A DNA stretch of 64,000 nucleotides from positions 124,001 to 188,000 of the forward strand of contig CAWHFX010000013.1 in assembly GCA_963828715.1 (NCBI GenBank). The letters are read 5' to 3'. Both the position numbers and the translations under genes were made by a program. This DNA is from JAQGMV01 sp963828715. Lineage in GTDB: Bacteria > Pseudomonadota > Gammaproteobacteria > Burkholderiales > SG8-41. Shown here piece after piece: positions 7,072-16,060 of this stretch. Positions within the stretch are counted from its first letter, which is position 1. Each line of letters begins with the position of its first letter. The notes beneath the pieces are model-generated. The model saw nothing but the letters and a program-made list of their open reading frames with translations, did no database searches and was not told the origin of the DNA.

Positions 7072-8043
7072 TCATTCCGGCTCGATTCCAGCGACATGGG
7101 TCAGCTCGGCGGCGCGTTTGATCGCCCGCACGAGAAACTGCGCGAACTCGGCGGGCGGATTCCCGACCGGTTCGACACCGAGCGCCGCAAGCCGCTCGCG
7201 CACGCCGGGATTGTCGAGCGCGGTCCGAATGTCCGCGTGCAGCTTCGAAACGACGGCGGCCGGAGTCCCGGCCGGCGCGAGCACGCCATACCACCCCGGA
7301 TCCATCTCCATGCCTTTGACGCCCGCTTCGGTCATCGTCGGCACCTCCGGCAGATACGGTGCGCGCGTGGCGTTGTTGTACGCGAGCGCGCGTACACGCC
7401 CTGCTTTCACCTGCGCGATGATCGTCGCGGGATTCGTGAAGACCACCTGGATCTCGTTCGCAAGCAGCGCGTTCGTGACGAGGCCGCCCCCTTTGTACGG
7501 CACATGAACGAGCTTCGTTCCGGTACGCGCGTTGAAAAGCTCCGCCGCGAGGTGCGTCGCATTGCCTACACCCGACGAGCCGTACGCGAGCTGCGCACCG
7601 GGCTTCTTCGCGAGCTCGATCAACTGCTGCACCGTTTGCGCAGGAAATGAAGCGTTCACGAGCAGCAGCATCCCGGGGGAGCTCGCGAGGTTCGTCACCG
7701 GAGCGAAACTCCTGATGGAGTCGTACGGCAGCTTGCGATAGACGCTCGGATTCATGGCGAACGATGCGGACGTAACGAGCAGCGTGTAACCGTCCGGGTT
7801 CGAATTCGCCACCATCTCCGTGCCGACGATGCCGTTCGCACCCGGGCGGTTATCGAGCACGACGGACTGTCCGACCTGGTTCGTAAGCTGTTGTGCCACG
7901 ACACGCGCGATGTTGTCCGGGGCGCCGCCGATGGCGAAGCCGAGCACCCATCGGATGGACTTGGTCGGGAATGGTTGCGCCAGGAGCGGCGGGCACGAAA
8001 GAGATATAGCTGCCGCGAATGCAGCGAAGCAGATAGTGCGCAC
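7072..8043 (-). CDS. TTT (Bug/TctC family) solute-binding protein
   Basis: Periplasmic receptor of the tripartite tricarboxylate transporter type: a signal peptide ending SCPPLLAQPFP, then KSIRWVLGFAIGGAPDNIAR, VVLDNRPGANGIVGTEMVA and VHVPYKGGG. I place the start at GTG 8043 (VRTICFAAF). An in-frame GTG at 8058 is also open, but the GAGGGG that would serve as ribosome binding site lies between the two, within a hairpin repeat. Ligands are usually small carboxylates. No membrane subunit is adjacent. It heads the cupin/VOC/monooxygenase operon and may capture that pathway's substrate. Confidence 0.85.
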   Translation of the reverse strand: MRTICFAAFAAAISLSCPPLLAQPFPTKSIRWVLGFAIGGAPDNIARVVAQQLTNQVGQSVVLDNRPGANGIVGTEMVANSNPDGYTLLVTSASFAMNPSVYRKLPYDSIRSFAPVTNLASSPGMLLLVNASFPAQTVQQLIELAKKPGAQLAYGSSGVGNATHLAAELFNARTGTKLVHVPYKGGGLVTNALLANEIQVVFTNPATIIAQVKAGRVRALAYNNATRAPYLPEVPTMTEAGVKGMEMDPGWYGVLAPAGTPAAVVSKLHADIRTALDNPGVRERLAALGVEPVGNPPAEFAQFLVRAIKRAAELTHVAGIEPE

Positions 8044-8050
8044 GCCTCCG

Positions 8051-8091
8051 CCCCTCACCCTGACCCTCTCCCCGTAAACGGGGCGAGGGAG
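8051..8091. repeat. dispersed 40-bp hairpin repeat, copy 1
   Basis: Plus strand: CCCCTCACCCTGACCCTCTC followed by CCCGTAAACGGGGCGAGGGA. The core CCCCGTAAACGGGG is a perfect inverted repeat. A second copy at 42895-42934 differs only in the loop and one missing base. Both copies sit at the 5' end of minus-strand TTT binding-protein genes, and the repeat's GAGGGG (minus strand) can act as their Shine-Dalgarno sequence. Confidence 0.7.
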
Positions 8092-8187
8092 CTTTCGTCA
8101 GTCGTCACCGTCACCGGGTCACCCTGTCACCCGTCACCCTAACTATCCGATCCAGGATCCACCAATCACGACTCACGATCCGCCGGG

Positions 8188-8357
8188 TTACGCATGCTTC
8201 AGTTGCTCGTACACCTGCTTGAACCGCTCCTTGGTTTCAGCACGCGCGCCGCGTTCTCGCAGGCACAGCGGCAGCCCGAGCGCCTGCGTCTTCGTAGACC
8301 GCAGGAGCCGCACCGATTCGGGCGGAAACCAATGTGCGTGCACGTCTGTGGCGACAT
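8188..8357 (-). pseudogene. possible amidohydrolase remnant
   Basis: A minus frame shifted by one base from an ATG at 8357 reads ATDVHAHWFPPESVRLLR and ends ETKERFKQVYEQLKHA with a TAA at 8188. DVHAHWFPPE is the metal-binding opening (HxH) of the amidohydrolase family that includes ACMSD-like decarboxylases. The whole middle of such a protein (about 250 residues) is absent. The 8059-8572 interval otherwise holds only the hairpin repeat, some GTCACC-rich direct repeats and no gene. Weak call. Confidence 0.25.
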
Positions 8358-8572
8358 GTGCGTTTACGATTTGTGCTTGATTTCGTTCGAAAAATAGAGC
8401 CGGAGGATACCACGGTCGAACACGACTTCAGGGCCGAGCCGTGCCCTGCAAACGATGAACTATTTCCGTCAGATAGCGCTCGAACGAGGGCCGGAATCTG
8501 ACATCATACGTCTCCTGCTGTAACGACCCGGTCCAAGCGCCGTGGTCTCATACACCGTAACGGGCAACTTCC

Positions 8573-10054
8573 ATGGCAAGACAACTATCCGCTCTGGCGT
8601 ACGCCGCACCACTGGCCCGCGAATCCCGCCTGGTCCAGCGAGCGAAGGCCCATCCCGCGCTCGCCGCTTTCTGGCTGGTCGGCTTTGCAATCATGGCCTT
8701 TCATGTCTACGCCTTCGCCAAGGACCCGTCCGTCCGGGTCATGTCTGCGGGCGTGATCTCGGCGGCCGCTTTGATCCCCGCCTATCTCTGGTGTCGCCGT
8801 CCGGCCAGCTTCGGCCTGCCGATTTTTCCGCTGTTTGCGATGACCTTCGTCGTGAAGTACGCGTTTGCGCTGGCCGGAGACGACGAAATGATCACGATCT
8901 ACAGCGACGAGGAGGGCATGTACGCCGGCCTCACCGTCGCGTTCTTCCTGCTGGTCGGCACGGCTGCCTGGTATTGGATCCAGGGCTACGTTCCGCGAGC
9001 ACGCGGGTCGATCCGGGCAATGCGTCCCGGCAGAGGCGATTATCTCTTCATCGCGATCATCGTTTGCGGCACGCTCTTCAACCTCAGCATGGTCGGGCAA
9101 TGGGTTTACCTCGAAGGCTGGACTTCCGTGATCCGCGCGGCGGCCCTCGGGCTTTCTTCGGTCGGGATTTTCGTCTTGTCCTATCGGGCGGGCAGCGGCG
9201 AGCTCAGCATACCCAAGAAAGTTTTGTTTGCCACGGCGCTCATACTGTTCCTGATCTCCCATTCCATGTCGCTGCTGCTGATCGACGTGATGGCCGCATC
9301 CGCCTTCGGGATTGCGGCCTACGTCATCGGCGGCGGCAAGCTGCCGTGGAAGATCGCGATCATCCTGATTCCGCTCTTCGCGATACTGCACCAGGGCAAA
9401 GAGGAAATGAGGGACGAGTACTGGGAACGCGATGCGTATAAGCCGGTCCAGCTCTACGATTACCCGGAGTTCGTGACGAAGTGGGTCAAATACGGCATCG
9501 AGGAGTTGCGTCAACCGGCGGGCGAAACCAAGTCCTGGACACTATCGCAGCGCCTGACCCTGGTTCCTCTCCTGCTCAAGGTACAAGCCGAATCGCCGGA
9601 GAAGTACCCGTACATGAACGGTGAAACATACGCCGTTATCCCGCAGCTTCTCGTCCCGCGCATATTCAATCCGAACAAACTGACCGCGCACGAAGGCAGT
9701 CACCGCCTCAGTATCTACTACGGATTGCAGACCCGCGAAGGGACCGAAACATCGACCATTGCGTGGGGGCCGCTGATCGAGTCTTACGCGAACTTCGGCC
9801 TGCTGGGCGTCGTGGGGCTCGCGATCGTCATCGGGATGGTGGACGGCGCAGTGGCGAAGGCGGCCGCGGGCGTTCCCATCCTGTCGCTGCGAATGCTTAT
9901 GGCGATCGTCTTCACCGCCCTCGCCTTGCAGGTCGAATGGACGGCAGGTGTCTACGTGTCGGCGCTGTTCCAGGCCACCGTAATCATCTGGGCAACGAGT
10001 TTCGTCCTGATGCAGCGCCGGCCGTTGCGGCAATTCCAGCTCGGAAACCGCTGA
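8573..10054 (+). CDS. polytopic membrane protein, O-antigen-polymerase-like
   Basis: 493 residues with about ten hydrophobic segments, for example FWLVGFAIMAFHVYAFA, YLFIAIIVCGTLFNLSMVG, ALILFLISHSMSLLLIDVMA and LLGVVGLAIVIGMVDGAV. A large hydrophilic loop near residues 280-390 contains PEFVTKWVKYGIEELRQPA and IPQLLVPRIFNPNK. This architecture resembles Wzy-like or other oligosaccharide polymerases, but no signature proves it and no glycan genes are nearby. It stands alone between a degenerate intergenic region and a strong terminator. Confidence 0.7.
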   Translation: MARQLSALAYAAPLARESRLVQRAKAHPALAAFWLVGFAIMAFHVYAFAKDPSVRVMSAGVISAAALIPAYLWCRRPASFGLPIFPLFAMTFVVKYAFALAGDDEMITIYSDEEGMYAGLTVAFFLLVGTAAWYWIQGYVPRARGSIRAMRPGRGDYLFIAIIVCGTLFNLSMVGQWVYLEGWTSVIRAAALGLSSVGIFVLSYRAGSGELSIPKKVLFATALILFLISHSMSLLLIDVMAASAFGIAAYVIGGGKLPWKIAIILIPLFAILHQGKEEMRDEYWERDAYKPVQLYDYPEFVTKWVKYGIEELRQPAGETKSWTLSQRLTLVPLLLKVQAESPEKYPYMNGETYAVIPQLLVPRIFNPNKLTAHEGSHRLSIYYGLQTREGTETSTIAWGPLIESYANFGLLGVVGLAIVIGMVDGAVAKAAAGVPILSLRMLMAIVFTALALQVEWTAGVYVSALFQATVIIWATSFVLMQRRPLRQFQLGNR

Positions 10055-10079
10055 CCGGCCGATCACTCTCCGTGACCAG

Positions 10080-10107
10080 CGGCGGGCTCAATGCCCGCCG
10101 TTTTTTT
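10080..10107 (+). terminator. intrinsic terminator after the membrane protein gene
   Basis: A perfect 8-bp stem, CGGCGGGC-tcaat-GCCCGCCG, followed by seven T residues, begins 26 bp after the stop codon. It closes the plus-strand gene and also separates it from the convergent operon ending at 10166. Confidence 0.9.
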
Positions 10108-10165
10108 GGCGCGGAGCGACACCTCACATCCGACAACCGTCGATCGATCGCCGGGGGAAGCGCGT

Positions 10166-11170
10166 TTACGCCGCTCGACGCTGCATCTGCGCGAATCCGG
10201 CCTGCGCCTTCGCGACGAGTCCCGTCGCCTCGAGGTCGGCCTTCATCTGCTGCTTCTGCTCGGCCGTCATCTCCGTCTGCTGCGCCCGCACCGGGCCGCC
10301 TTTCATGCCGATCAGCTCCATCCAGTACTTCTGCTCGGAGGCCGGGGTGCGTCCACCGGCGGTGCCGTAACCGGGAATCCACTTCGACAGCACCGTGCGC
10401 AGCGGATTGAGACTCGCGGAGATTTGAATAGCGGTGTTGTAGTCGCCTTTGCGCGCGGCCGCGGTGTAGTCGTTGACCGGCAGATAGCCGGGCACCTGGT
10501 AGAGATGCGGGCAATAGTTGAGGAGCCAGTGATCGCCCATTACGCCCATGTTGTAAACCCACGGCGCCTCGTCTGCGACACTGATCTCGAGCTCCTTGCC
10601 GACCGCGGCGCGCAGTGCAATCGTGGAAGAAATCTTGGAGATACCCTGCTTGAATGCAGCGATGTTGGGCAGCTTCGCGAGCCGTTTCGCGAGATTCGCC
10701 GAAATCGGGTAGGTCGCTTCGGTGTTGAACAGCACGACACCGATATCGATGCGTTCGCACACGTATTTGTAGAACTCGAAGATCGCCTCGTCGCCGCGCG
10801 CCGCGACGTAAGGCGTCAGGATGATAACGAAATCGATGCCGACGGACTGTGCGTGGCGCGCAAGCTGTATCACTTCGTTCGGGTTCTGATGATGGCAGCC
10901 CGCGATCAGCGGAACGCGTCCCTTGTTCACGTCCGCGTTGATGTCCATCACGCGCATGCGCTCCTCGTTCGTCATGCACCAGAACTCGGAGACGTTGCCC
11001 AGGCAGTAATGGCCCTCGAGCTTCAGCGTGGAAATGCAATGTTCGAGATTGAAGCGATGTCCCGCCTCGTCGAGACGATCATCGTCGGTGAAATTCGTGG
11101 GAAGCGCTGTCCAGACGCCCTTCAGCAGTTCCCGCGCAGCTTCTTTTGCTTCGTTCTTGCTGTATTTCAT
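10166..11170 (-). CDS. dihydrodipicolinate synthase (DapA)-family aldolase/lyase
   Basis: 334 residues from ATG 11170, chosen because GAGGAGG lies a few bases upstream; an in-frame ATG at 11188 is less likely. The TIM-barrel features are GVWTALPTNFTDDDRLD at the N-terminus, HYCLGNVSEFWCMTNEER where most members have the GTTGE loop, ILTPYV, and the Schiff-base lysine in NIAAFKQGISK. Family members condense or cleave pyruvate-type keto acids. The atypical NVSEFW loop and an extended C-terminus argue against true lysine biosynthesis. It is the last gene of a four-gene minus operon. Confidence 0.85.
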   Translation of the reverse strand: MKYSKNEAKEAARELLKGVWTALPTNFTDDDRLDEAGHRFNLEHCISTLKLEGHYCLGNVSEFWCMTNEERMRVMDINADVNKGRVPLIAGCHHQNPNEVIQLARHAQSVGIDFVIILTPYVAARGDEAIFEFYKYVCERIDIGVVLFNTEATYPISANLAKRLAKLPNIAAFKQGISKISSTIALRAAVGKELEISVADEAPWVYNMGVMGDHWLLNYCPHLYQVPGYLPVNDYTAAARKGDYNTAIQISASLNPLRTVLSKWIPGYGTAGGRTPASEQKYWMELIGMKGGPVRAQQTEMTAEQKQQMKADLEATGLVAKAQAGFAQMQRRAA

Positions 11171-11191
11171 GAGACCTCCTCTTGCCATTCA

Positions 11192-12022
11192 CTAATTGAG
11201 AGCGCTTGCAATCAACTTGCGTGCTGCGGTAATGCCTTCCCGGGCAACCTCCTCCGGCGAACGCTTCCATTGTGCCGGATTCGGGGCCTCGTACATGATG
11301 TATCCGCGATAACCCTTCTCGGCCAGCAGGCCGAATACGCCTTTCCAGTCCACGACGCCTCGACCCGGCGGCAGGCGGTCCGTCGCGCTCGCGCCCTCGG
11401 CGGGGGGGCCCGGCGGCGCATCGCTGAACTGGAATGCCATGATCTCCTCCGGCGGCACCTGCTCGAACCCGCGGCCGTCGGCGCCACTGAAATGCAGGTG
11501 ATACGTATCGAGCAGCAGCCCGCAGTTCGGCATCCCGGCGGCATGCACGATATCGCGCGCGATGGATATATGGTTGAGCACCGGGTGGCGGGAATTGAAT
11601 TCGAGCGCGAGCCGCAGGTCATGCTTGCGTGCGATCTCGCCCGCCGCTCGCAGGTTCGCACCCGCCTCGGCAATGCCGGTCGCGGCGTTGCGGCCGGGCG
11701 AAATCATCAGCGTGGCACATCCGACACCGGCCGCGATTCGGCACGAGAGCTCGAACGATCGCAGCAGCCGGTCGCGCTCCGCGCCCGACGCGTAGATCAG
11801 GTTCGCCTCGACGCCTACACAGCCAACGGCAATGCCGCTCGATTTGACGGTGTTCAGATATTCATCGATCGACTGGCCGTCCGCAACCGCACGCTCGTAA
11901 TCCGCATACCGCAATTCGACGGCGGCATAGCCGGCTTCGCGCGCAATGCGCAGCGTGTCCGCGAGCGGCGTGGTGTCGAGCGTCCAGGTATGCAGGCCGA
12001 TGCGATCCACAAGTGAGCTCAT
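11192..12022 (-). CDS. sugar phosphate isomerase/epimerase (xylose-isomerase-like TIM barrel)
   Basis: 276 residues beginning MSSLVDRIGLHTWTLDTTPL, with EAGYAAVELRY, LALEFNSRHP, GLLLDTYHLHFSG and a C-terminal YRGYIMYEAPNP. These are the metal-ligand strands of the AP-endonuclease-2/xylose-isomerase-like fold (E in ALEF, D and H in LDTYHLH, E in MYEAP). Members isomerise or epimerise sugars and hydroxyacids. It lies 21 bp upstream of the DapA-family gene and 21 bp downstream of MmgE/PrpD, so it is part of one transcript. Confidence 0.85.
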   Translation of the reverse strand: MSSLVDRIGLHTWTLDTTPLADTLRIAREAGYAAVELRYADYERAVADGQSIDEYLNTVKSSGIAVGCVGVEANLIYASGAERDRLLRSFELSCRIAAGVGCATLMISPGRNAATGIAEAGANLRAAGEIARKHDLRLALEFNSRHPVLNHISIARDIVHAAGMPNCGLLLDTYHLHFSGADGRGFEQVPPEEIMAFQFSDAPPGPPAEGASATDRLPPGRGVVDWKGVFGLLAEKGYRGYIMYEAPNPAQWKRSPEEVAREGITAARKLIASALN

Positions 12023-12043
12023 GCTGTTCTCCTCATTCGCGGG

Positions 12044-13465
12044 CTATGCCGTAACAGCCGCTTCGCAATGTTGCCGGGGTGTCGTGGCAGGCCGATCGAG
12101 CCGCGTGGCCTCGAGCATGGCCGTGAGCTCGCGCACCGACCCAAGCGTCTCGAGCGCCCAGACACTGCGACAGACCGCATCCGCTGCGTCGGGGGCAAGC
12201 ACCCGCGTCGCGCAGTCTCTGAACTTCGCCTTGAGATCTTCCGCCGGTATCGCGTTATCCGCAGCGCGGCCCAACGGCCGGTCCACGCTCGCTTCGAGCA
12301 CGCGACCGTCCTTGAGGACCACCTTCAAGCGCGCATCGAAACGTTCCGCGTCGTCATAAAACGGTCCCGCATAGGGACTCGCGTGCACTTTCGAAAGCAA
12401 GGCTTGGGCGACAGGCGCCCTGAATGCATCGCCTTCGAAATGATCCATAACGACTTCGCCGTGGATGAGCGCGCGGGCGACACAATATTGCACGCTGAAC
12501 TTCGCTTCGAGCGGACTGCGCGGCTGGGCGCGATCGGTGTGAGCAAGCGCGCGCGCCGACGTTTGCGAATCGACGCGCTCGATCTGCGCGGGATCCAGTC
12601 GTCCGTGTTGCCGTACGAGATTGCGCGCGGCTTCCACGGCGGAGTGCGTGCTGTAACAGCAGGGATAGAGCTTGTAGCTCGCGCCCGGTGACACGCTGTC
12701 CAGTGGTTTGCCCCAGTTCTCGAGCATGCGAGCGACGTCGTAATCGCCATCGGCGCTGAACAGTTTGAGAAAGCCCTGCTTGTGCTCGAACGCGTCCGGA
12801 TTGGCAGTGAAGCCTTTTTTCGCGAGCATGGCTGCGAGCAGGCCGGCCCGTGCGCACTGCCCGGCGTGCAGCGGCTTCGTCATCGTGCCGAAGTTCGCCT
12901 TCGTACCTGCCGCAAGCGAAGTTGCGAGACCGAGCGCGATCTCGGTCTGTTCCGCGGTGAGCCCGAGCAGCCGCGCGCATGCCGCAGTGACGGCGAAGAC
13001 GCCGAGCGTGGACGTCGGATGCCAGCCTTTCTCCGAATGTTCGGGGTTGAGCCCGTAACCGATGCGCCCGGTTTCGTAACCGGCGGCGTGAGCAAGGAGG
13101 AGGTCGCGGCCGCTGCTCTGACCCGCATCCCCGGCCGCGATCATCGCCGGCACCATCACCGCCGCGACGTGTCCACCGAGGCTCGCGGCCGTGTTGTCGA
13201 AATCGAGTGCATGTGCAGCCGTGCCGTTCACGAGCGCCGCATCGAGCGGGCTCGCGCGTCGCGCGGTTCCGAAGACAAGGCTCGGGCCTGAAGCCGGCAA
13301 ACCGAGAACCTCATCCAGAATGCGAGGGCCGTCTTCGAACGCGCCGGCGAGCGCCACGCCGATCGTGTCGAGTGTCGCGACCTTGCCCCAGTGAATCGCC
13401 TCTTCCGGCAGATCGTCGTAATTCAGCGCGGTGATGCGCACCGCGAGTTCCCGTGCAAGCCCCAT
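12044..13465 (-). CDS. MmgE/PrpD-family protein
   Basis: 473 residues. The N-terminus LNYDDLPEEAIHWGKVATLD, TIGVALAGAFEDG, NGTAAHALDFDNTAASLGGH and the C-terminal lid domain are those of the 2-methylcitrate dehydratase/cis-aconitate decarboxylase family. Outside propionate catabolism such proteins are common in Burkholderiales catabolic clusters, with presumed dehydratase or isomerase activity on carboxylic acids. No prpB or prpC is nearby, so it should not be called prpD. It sits between TauE/SafE and the isomerase in one operon. Confidence 0.85.
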   Translation of the reverse strand: MGLARELAVRITALNYDDLPEEAIHWGKVATLDTIGVALAGAFEDGPRILDEVLGLPASGPSLVFGTARRASPLDAALVNGTAAHALDFDNTAASLGGHVAAVMVPAMIAAGDAGQSSGRDLLLAHAAGYETGRIGYGLNPEHSEKGWHPTSTLGVFAVTAACARLLGLTAEQTEIALGLATSLAAGTKANFGTMTKPLHAGQCARAGLLAAMLAKKGFTANPDAFEHKQGFLKLFSADGDYDVARMLENWGKPLDSVSPGASYKLYPCCYSTHSAVEAARNLVRQHGRLDPAQIERVDSQTSARALAHTDRAQPRSPLEAKFSVQYCVARALIHGEVVMDHFEGDAFRAPVAQALLSKVHASPYAGPFYDDAERFDARLKVVLKDGRVLEASVDRPLGRAADNAIPAEDLKAKFRDCATRVLAPDAADAVCRSVWALETLGSVRELTAMLEATRLDRPATTPRQHCEAAVTA

Positions 13466-13535
13466 GGCGCCTCCTCGTCGTGTGCGGTCGATACTACCGT
13501 TTTTGGACGTCGATCGTCACGACGGTGTTGTCTCA

Positions 13536-14288
13536 TCAGAACGCAGCGCGCACGAGCATGTAGATGCCGAGCGCCACGAGCGAAGCGAGAAACCAGCGCC
13601 GGAAGACCTCCGGCTGCAACTGCTGGCGCAGCCACTGTCCGGCCGCCATCCCGATCACGGTTGGAATGAGTGCGAGCAATGAAGCCAATGCGACATCCAT
13701 CCGAAATACGCCGCGCGCGCCCAGCGCAGCGCCAAGCGCGATCGTCGATACCGTGAAGGAAAGCCCGAGTGTCTGGATGAGATCGTCGCGCTCGAGCTTC
13801 AACGCGCTGAAATACAGCACGGCCGGTACCGCGAAAACGCCCGTGGCGCCGCTGAGCACGCCCGTCATCAGCCCGACGATCGGCGAGAGCCACGGCTCCC
13901 ATCCCGGCAAGACATTCAGGCGCACGGTGAAGAGGCCCATCAGGCCGTAAATCGCAAGCACCGCCCCGAGCACGGCGTTGGTAGCCGCCACGCTGTCGCC
14001 CGTGATGATGCCGATACCGAAAAACGTGCCGACGACCACTGCCGCCATCATGGTCCCGAAACGTTTCGCCACCGTGATGAATTGCGGCCCCGCAAGCAAT
14101 TGCCAGACGTTCGTTACGAGCGAGGGAATGACGAGTATCGCGGCTGCCTGCGCGGGCGGGAAGAACACCGCCAGCAGACTCATCGCGACGGTCGGCAAGC
14201 CCATGCCGACGATGCCTTTGACGAATCCCGCGAGCATGAAGGTCAACGCGATGGCCGTCGCTGCTGCCAGACCCTGATCTGCAATCAT
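13536..14288 (-). CDS. TauE/SafE-family sulfite exporter-like permease
   Basis: 250 residues with about eight membrane helices and the two-fold repeat of the family: FMLAGFVKGIVGMGLPTVAM at the start and VGLMTGVLSGATGVFAVPAV in the second half. TauE/SafE proteins export sulfite, sulfoacetate or other small organic anions. It is the first gene of the minus operon, 42 bp from the divergent TTT binding protein, so a short shared promoter region likely controls both sides. The export substrate is unknown. Confidence 0.85.
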   Translation of the reverse strand: MIADQGLAAATAIALTFMLAGFVKGIVGMGLPTVAMSLLAVFFPPAQAAAILVIPSLVTNVWQLLAGPQFITVAKRFGTMMAAVVVGTFFGIGIITGDSVAATNAVLGAVLAIYGLMGLFTVRLNVLPGWEPWLSPIVGLMTGVLSGATGVFAVPAVLYFSALKLERDDLIQTLGLSFTVSTIALGAALGARGVFRMDVALASLLALIPTVIGMAAGQWLRQQLQPEVFRRWFLASLVALGIYMLVRAAF

Positions 14289-14330
14289 CTTCGTTTATTA
14301 TCGCTTGCATTTCTTCACCGCAGTTGCGTC

Positions 14331-15284
14331 ATGCGCTCCGCATCAGCCCTTCTCGCCTGCTCGCTGATCACCACCGTGACGGTTCAGGCACAGGAGTATC
14401 CGAACCGGCCGATACGCATCGTGACCTCCGAGCCCGGCGGCGGCACCGACTTCGGTGCGCGCGTGATCGCGCAGGGACTGGCCGAGCGCTTCGGCCAGCA
14501 GGTGATCGTCGAAAATCGCGGCGGCGCGAGCGGCGCCATCGCAGGTGACATGCTCGCGCGCTCGAAACCCGACGGTTACACCTTGCTCGCGTACGGCCCG
14601 ACCATCTGGCTGCTGCCGCTGCTGCGCGCGAATGTTCCTTACGATCCGCTGAAGGATTTCGCGCCCGTCTCGCTCACGGATCGCTCCCCCAACGTCCTCG
14701 TCGTGCATCGTTCGCTGACGGTGGCTTCGGTGCGGCAGCTCATCGCTCTCGCCCGTGCACGACCCGGTGAGCTCAACTACGCGCGCGCGGCAGCAGGCGG
14801 ACCGCCGCATCTCGCGGCCGAGCTTTTCAAGTCGCTTGCGGGCGTCAACATCGTTGCGGTGCCCTACAAAGGCGGCGGACCGGCGGTCATCGGACTCCTC
14901 GGCGGCGAAGTCGGTCTCATGTTCGCGACGGCTGCTTCGATCGCGCCGCATACCCGGAGCGGCAAGGTGAGAGCGCTCGCAGTAACGAGCGCACAGCCGT
15001 CCCCGCTCTTTCCCGCACTGCCAACCGTGTCTGCAAGTGTTCCCGGCTACGAGTGCGTCGCGATCAATGGCATTTTCGCGCCGGCTGGCACGCCTGCGAC
15101 GATCGTCAACAGACTCAGCGGGGAAATCGCGAGCTTCCTCGCACGCCCCGCTGTAAAGGACAGGTTTTTCGGTGCGGGCGTGGAGACCGTGGGCAGCTCG
15201 CCGGACGAGTATGCGCGAACGCTCGCGTCGGAGATCGCGAAATGGGGCAAGCTGTTCAGGGAAGCCGGAATCCGTGACGAATAA
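14331..15284 (+). CDS. TTT (Bug/TctC family) solute-binding protein
   Basis: 317 residues from ATG 14331 with a short signal peptide (MRSASALLACSLITTVTVQA, then Q). Family features are QEYPNRPIRIVTSEPGGGTD, QVIVENRGGASGAIAG, PDGYTLLAYG and VAVPYKGGGPAVIGLLGG. The frame is open upstream to 14082, but no signal peptide fits those starts. It is divergent from the TauE/MmgE/isomerase/DapA operon and probably binds a carboxylate handled by that pathway. No tctA or tctB is adjacent. Confidence 0.9.
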   Translation: MRSASALLACSLITTVTVQAQEYPNRPIRIVTSEPGGGTDFGARVIAQGLAERFGQQVIVENRGGASGAIAGDMLARSKPDGYTLLAYGPTIWLLPLLRANVPYDPLKDFAPVSLTDRSPNVLVVHRSLTVASVRQLIALARARPGELNYARAAAGGPPHLAAELFKSLAGVNIVAVPYKGGGPAVIGLLGGEVGLMFATAASIAPHTRSGKVRALAVTSAQPSPLFPALPTVSASVPGYECVAINGIFAPAGTPATIVNRLSGEIASFLARPAVKDRFFGAGVETVGSSPDEYARTLASEIAKWGKLFREAGIRDE

Positions 15285-15307
15285 GAAGCGCACACTCGGA
15301 TAGGACA

Positions 15308-16060
15308 ATGGGCGCACACCGAACGCATCGCGCGATGTGGATTACATGGTACGACGTGCCGGACGCCGAGCGCGAGCCCTACCTCGCATGGCTTCACGAG
15401 ACGTATATCCCCGCCGTATTGCAGCGGCCGGGCGTCGCATGGGGCGCTCATTACGCGTCCGAGGAGCGGTCGAGCATCGTGCCGCAAGGCGGCGGGCAGG
15501 GGCGCGTGGAACGGCACGCGCCAGCGGGTGTGCCGGACGGGTATCGTTTCATTCTCATGTTCGGCGCGGACGATCCGTATACGTTCGTTACGCCGACACC
15601 GGCCGGATTTCACTCGAGTCTTGCGCAGGATGCGCGTGCGATGCTTGCGCTTCGCCGCGGCGAACGGTCCAACATCATGGTGGACGAAGCGCGCGTGCTC
15701 GGACCTGCGGCAGGCGACGACGAGAATGACGCTCCGGGCCCCTGTATTCAGCTCGGCAGCTTCAACGCAGTGTCCGCCGCATTCGAGGACGACGTCGCTG
15801 ACTGGTACGCGCACTGCCGCCTGCCGTCCCTCGAAACGCTGACGGGGTGCATCCGCGGGCGCAAGCTCGTCTCCATCTCGGGTTGGGCGAAGCACGTCGC
15901 GCTGTACGAGTTCGCCTCACTGGCCGCACGCAACGAGCACTTCGTGTTTTACGAGCGCGCCCATCCCGAAATGGAAGCGTGGTCCGTGCGCGTAGTAAAG
16001 AATCTCGTGCACGCGCCGCACTCGTCGAACGTCGCGCAGCGAATCTGGCCGCCGAGCTAG
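15308..16060 (+). CDS. conserved hypothetical protein, possible dimeric alpha/beta barrel
   Basis: 250 residues. The N-terminus MWITWYDVPDAEREPYLAWL, HETYIPAVLQRPGVAWGAHY and the C-terminal HVALYEFASLAARNEHF suggest two ferredoxin-like (EthD/ABM-type) halves. Proteins of this fold often act on, or bind, small hydrophobic catabolic intermediates. ATG 15308 has AGGA upstream; ATG 15335 (MWITWYDVP) is also possible. It lies 23 bp after the TTT binding protein and its stop overlaps the convergent deacetylase stop by three bases (CTAG). Confidence 0.6.
   Translation: MGAHRTHRAMWITWYDVPDAEREPYLAWLHETYIPAVLQRPGVAWGAHYASEERSSIVPQGGGQGRVERHAPAGVPDGYRFILMFGADDPYTFVTPTPAGFHSSLAQDARAMLALRRGERSNIMVDEARVLGPAAGDDENDAPGPCIQLGSFNAVSAAFEDDVADWYAHCRLPSLETLTGCIRGRKLVSISGWAKHVALYEFASLAARNEHFVFYERAHPEMEAWSVRVVKNLVHAPHSSNVAQRIWPPS

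Noticed and set aside
10091..12016. 641-codon plus-strand ORF
   Set aside because: It is antisense to the DapA-family and isomerase genes, has an Arg/His-rich composition without motifs, and results from few stop codons at high GC.
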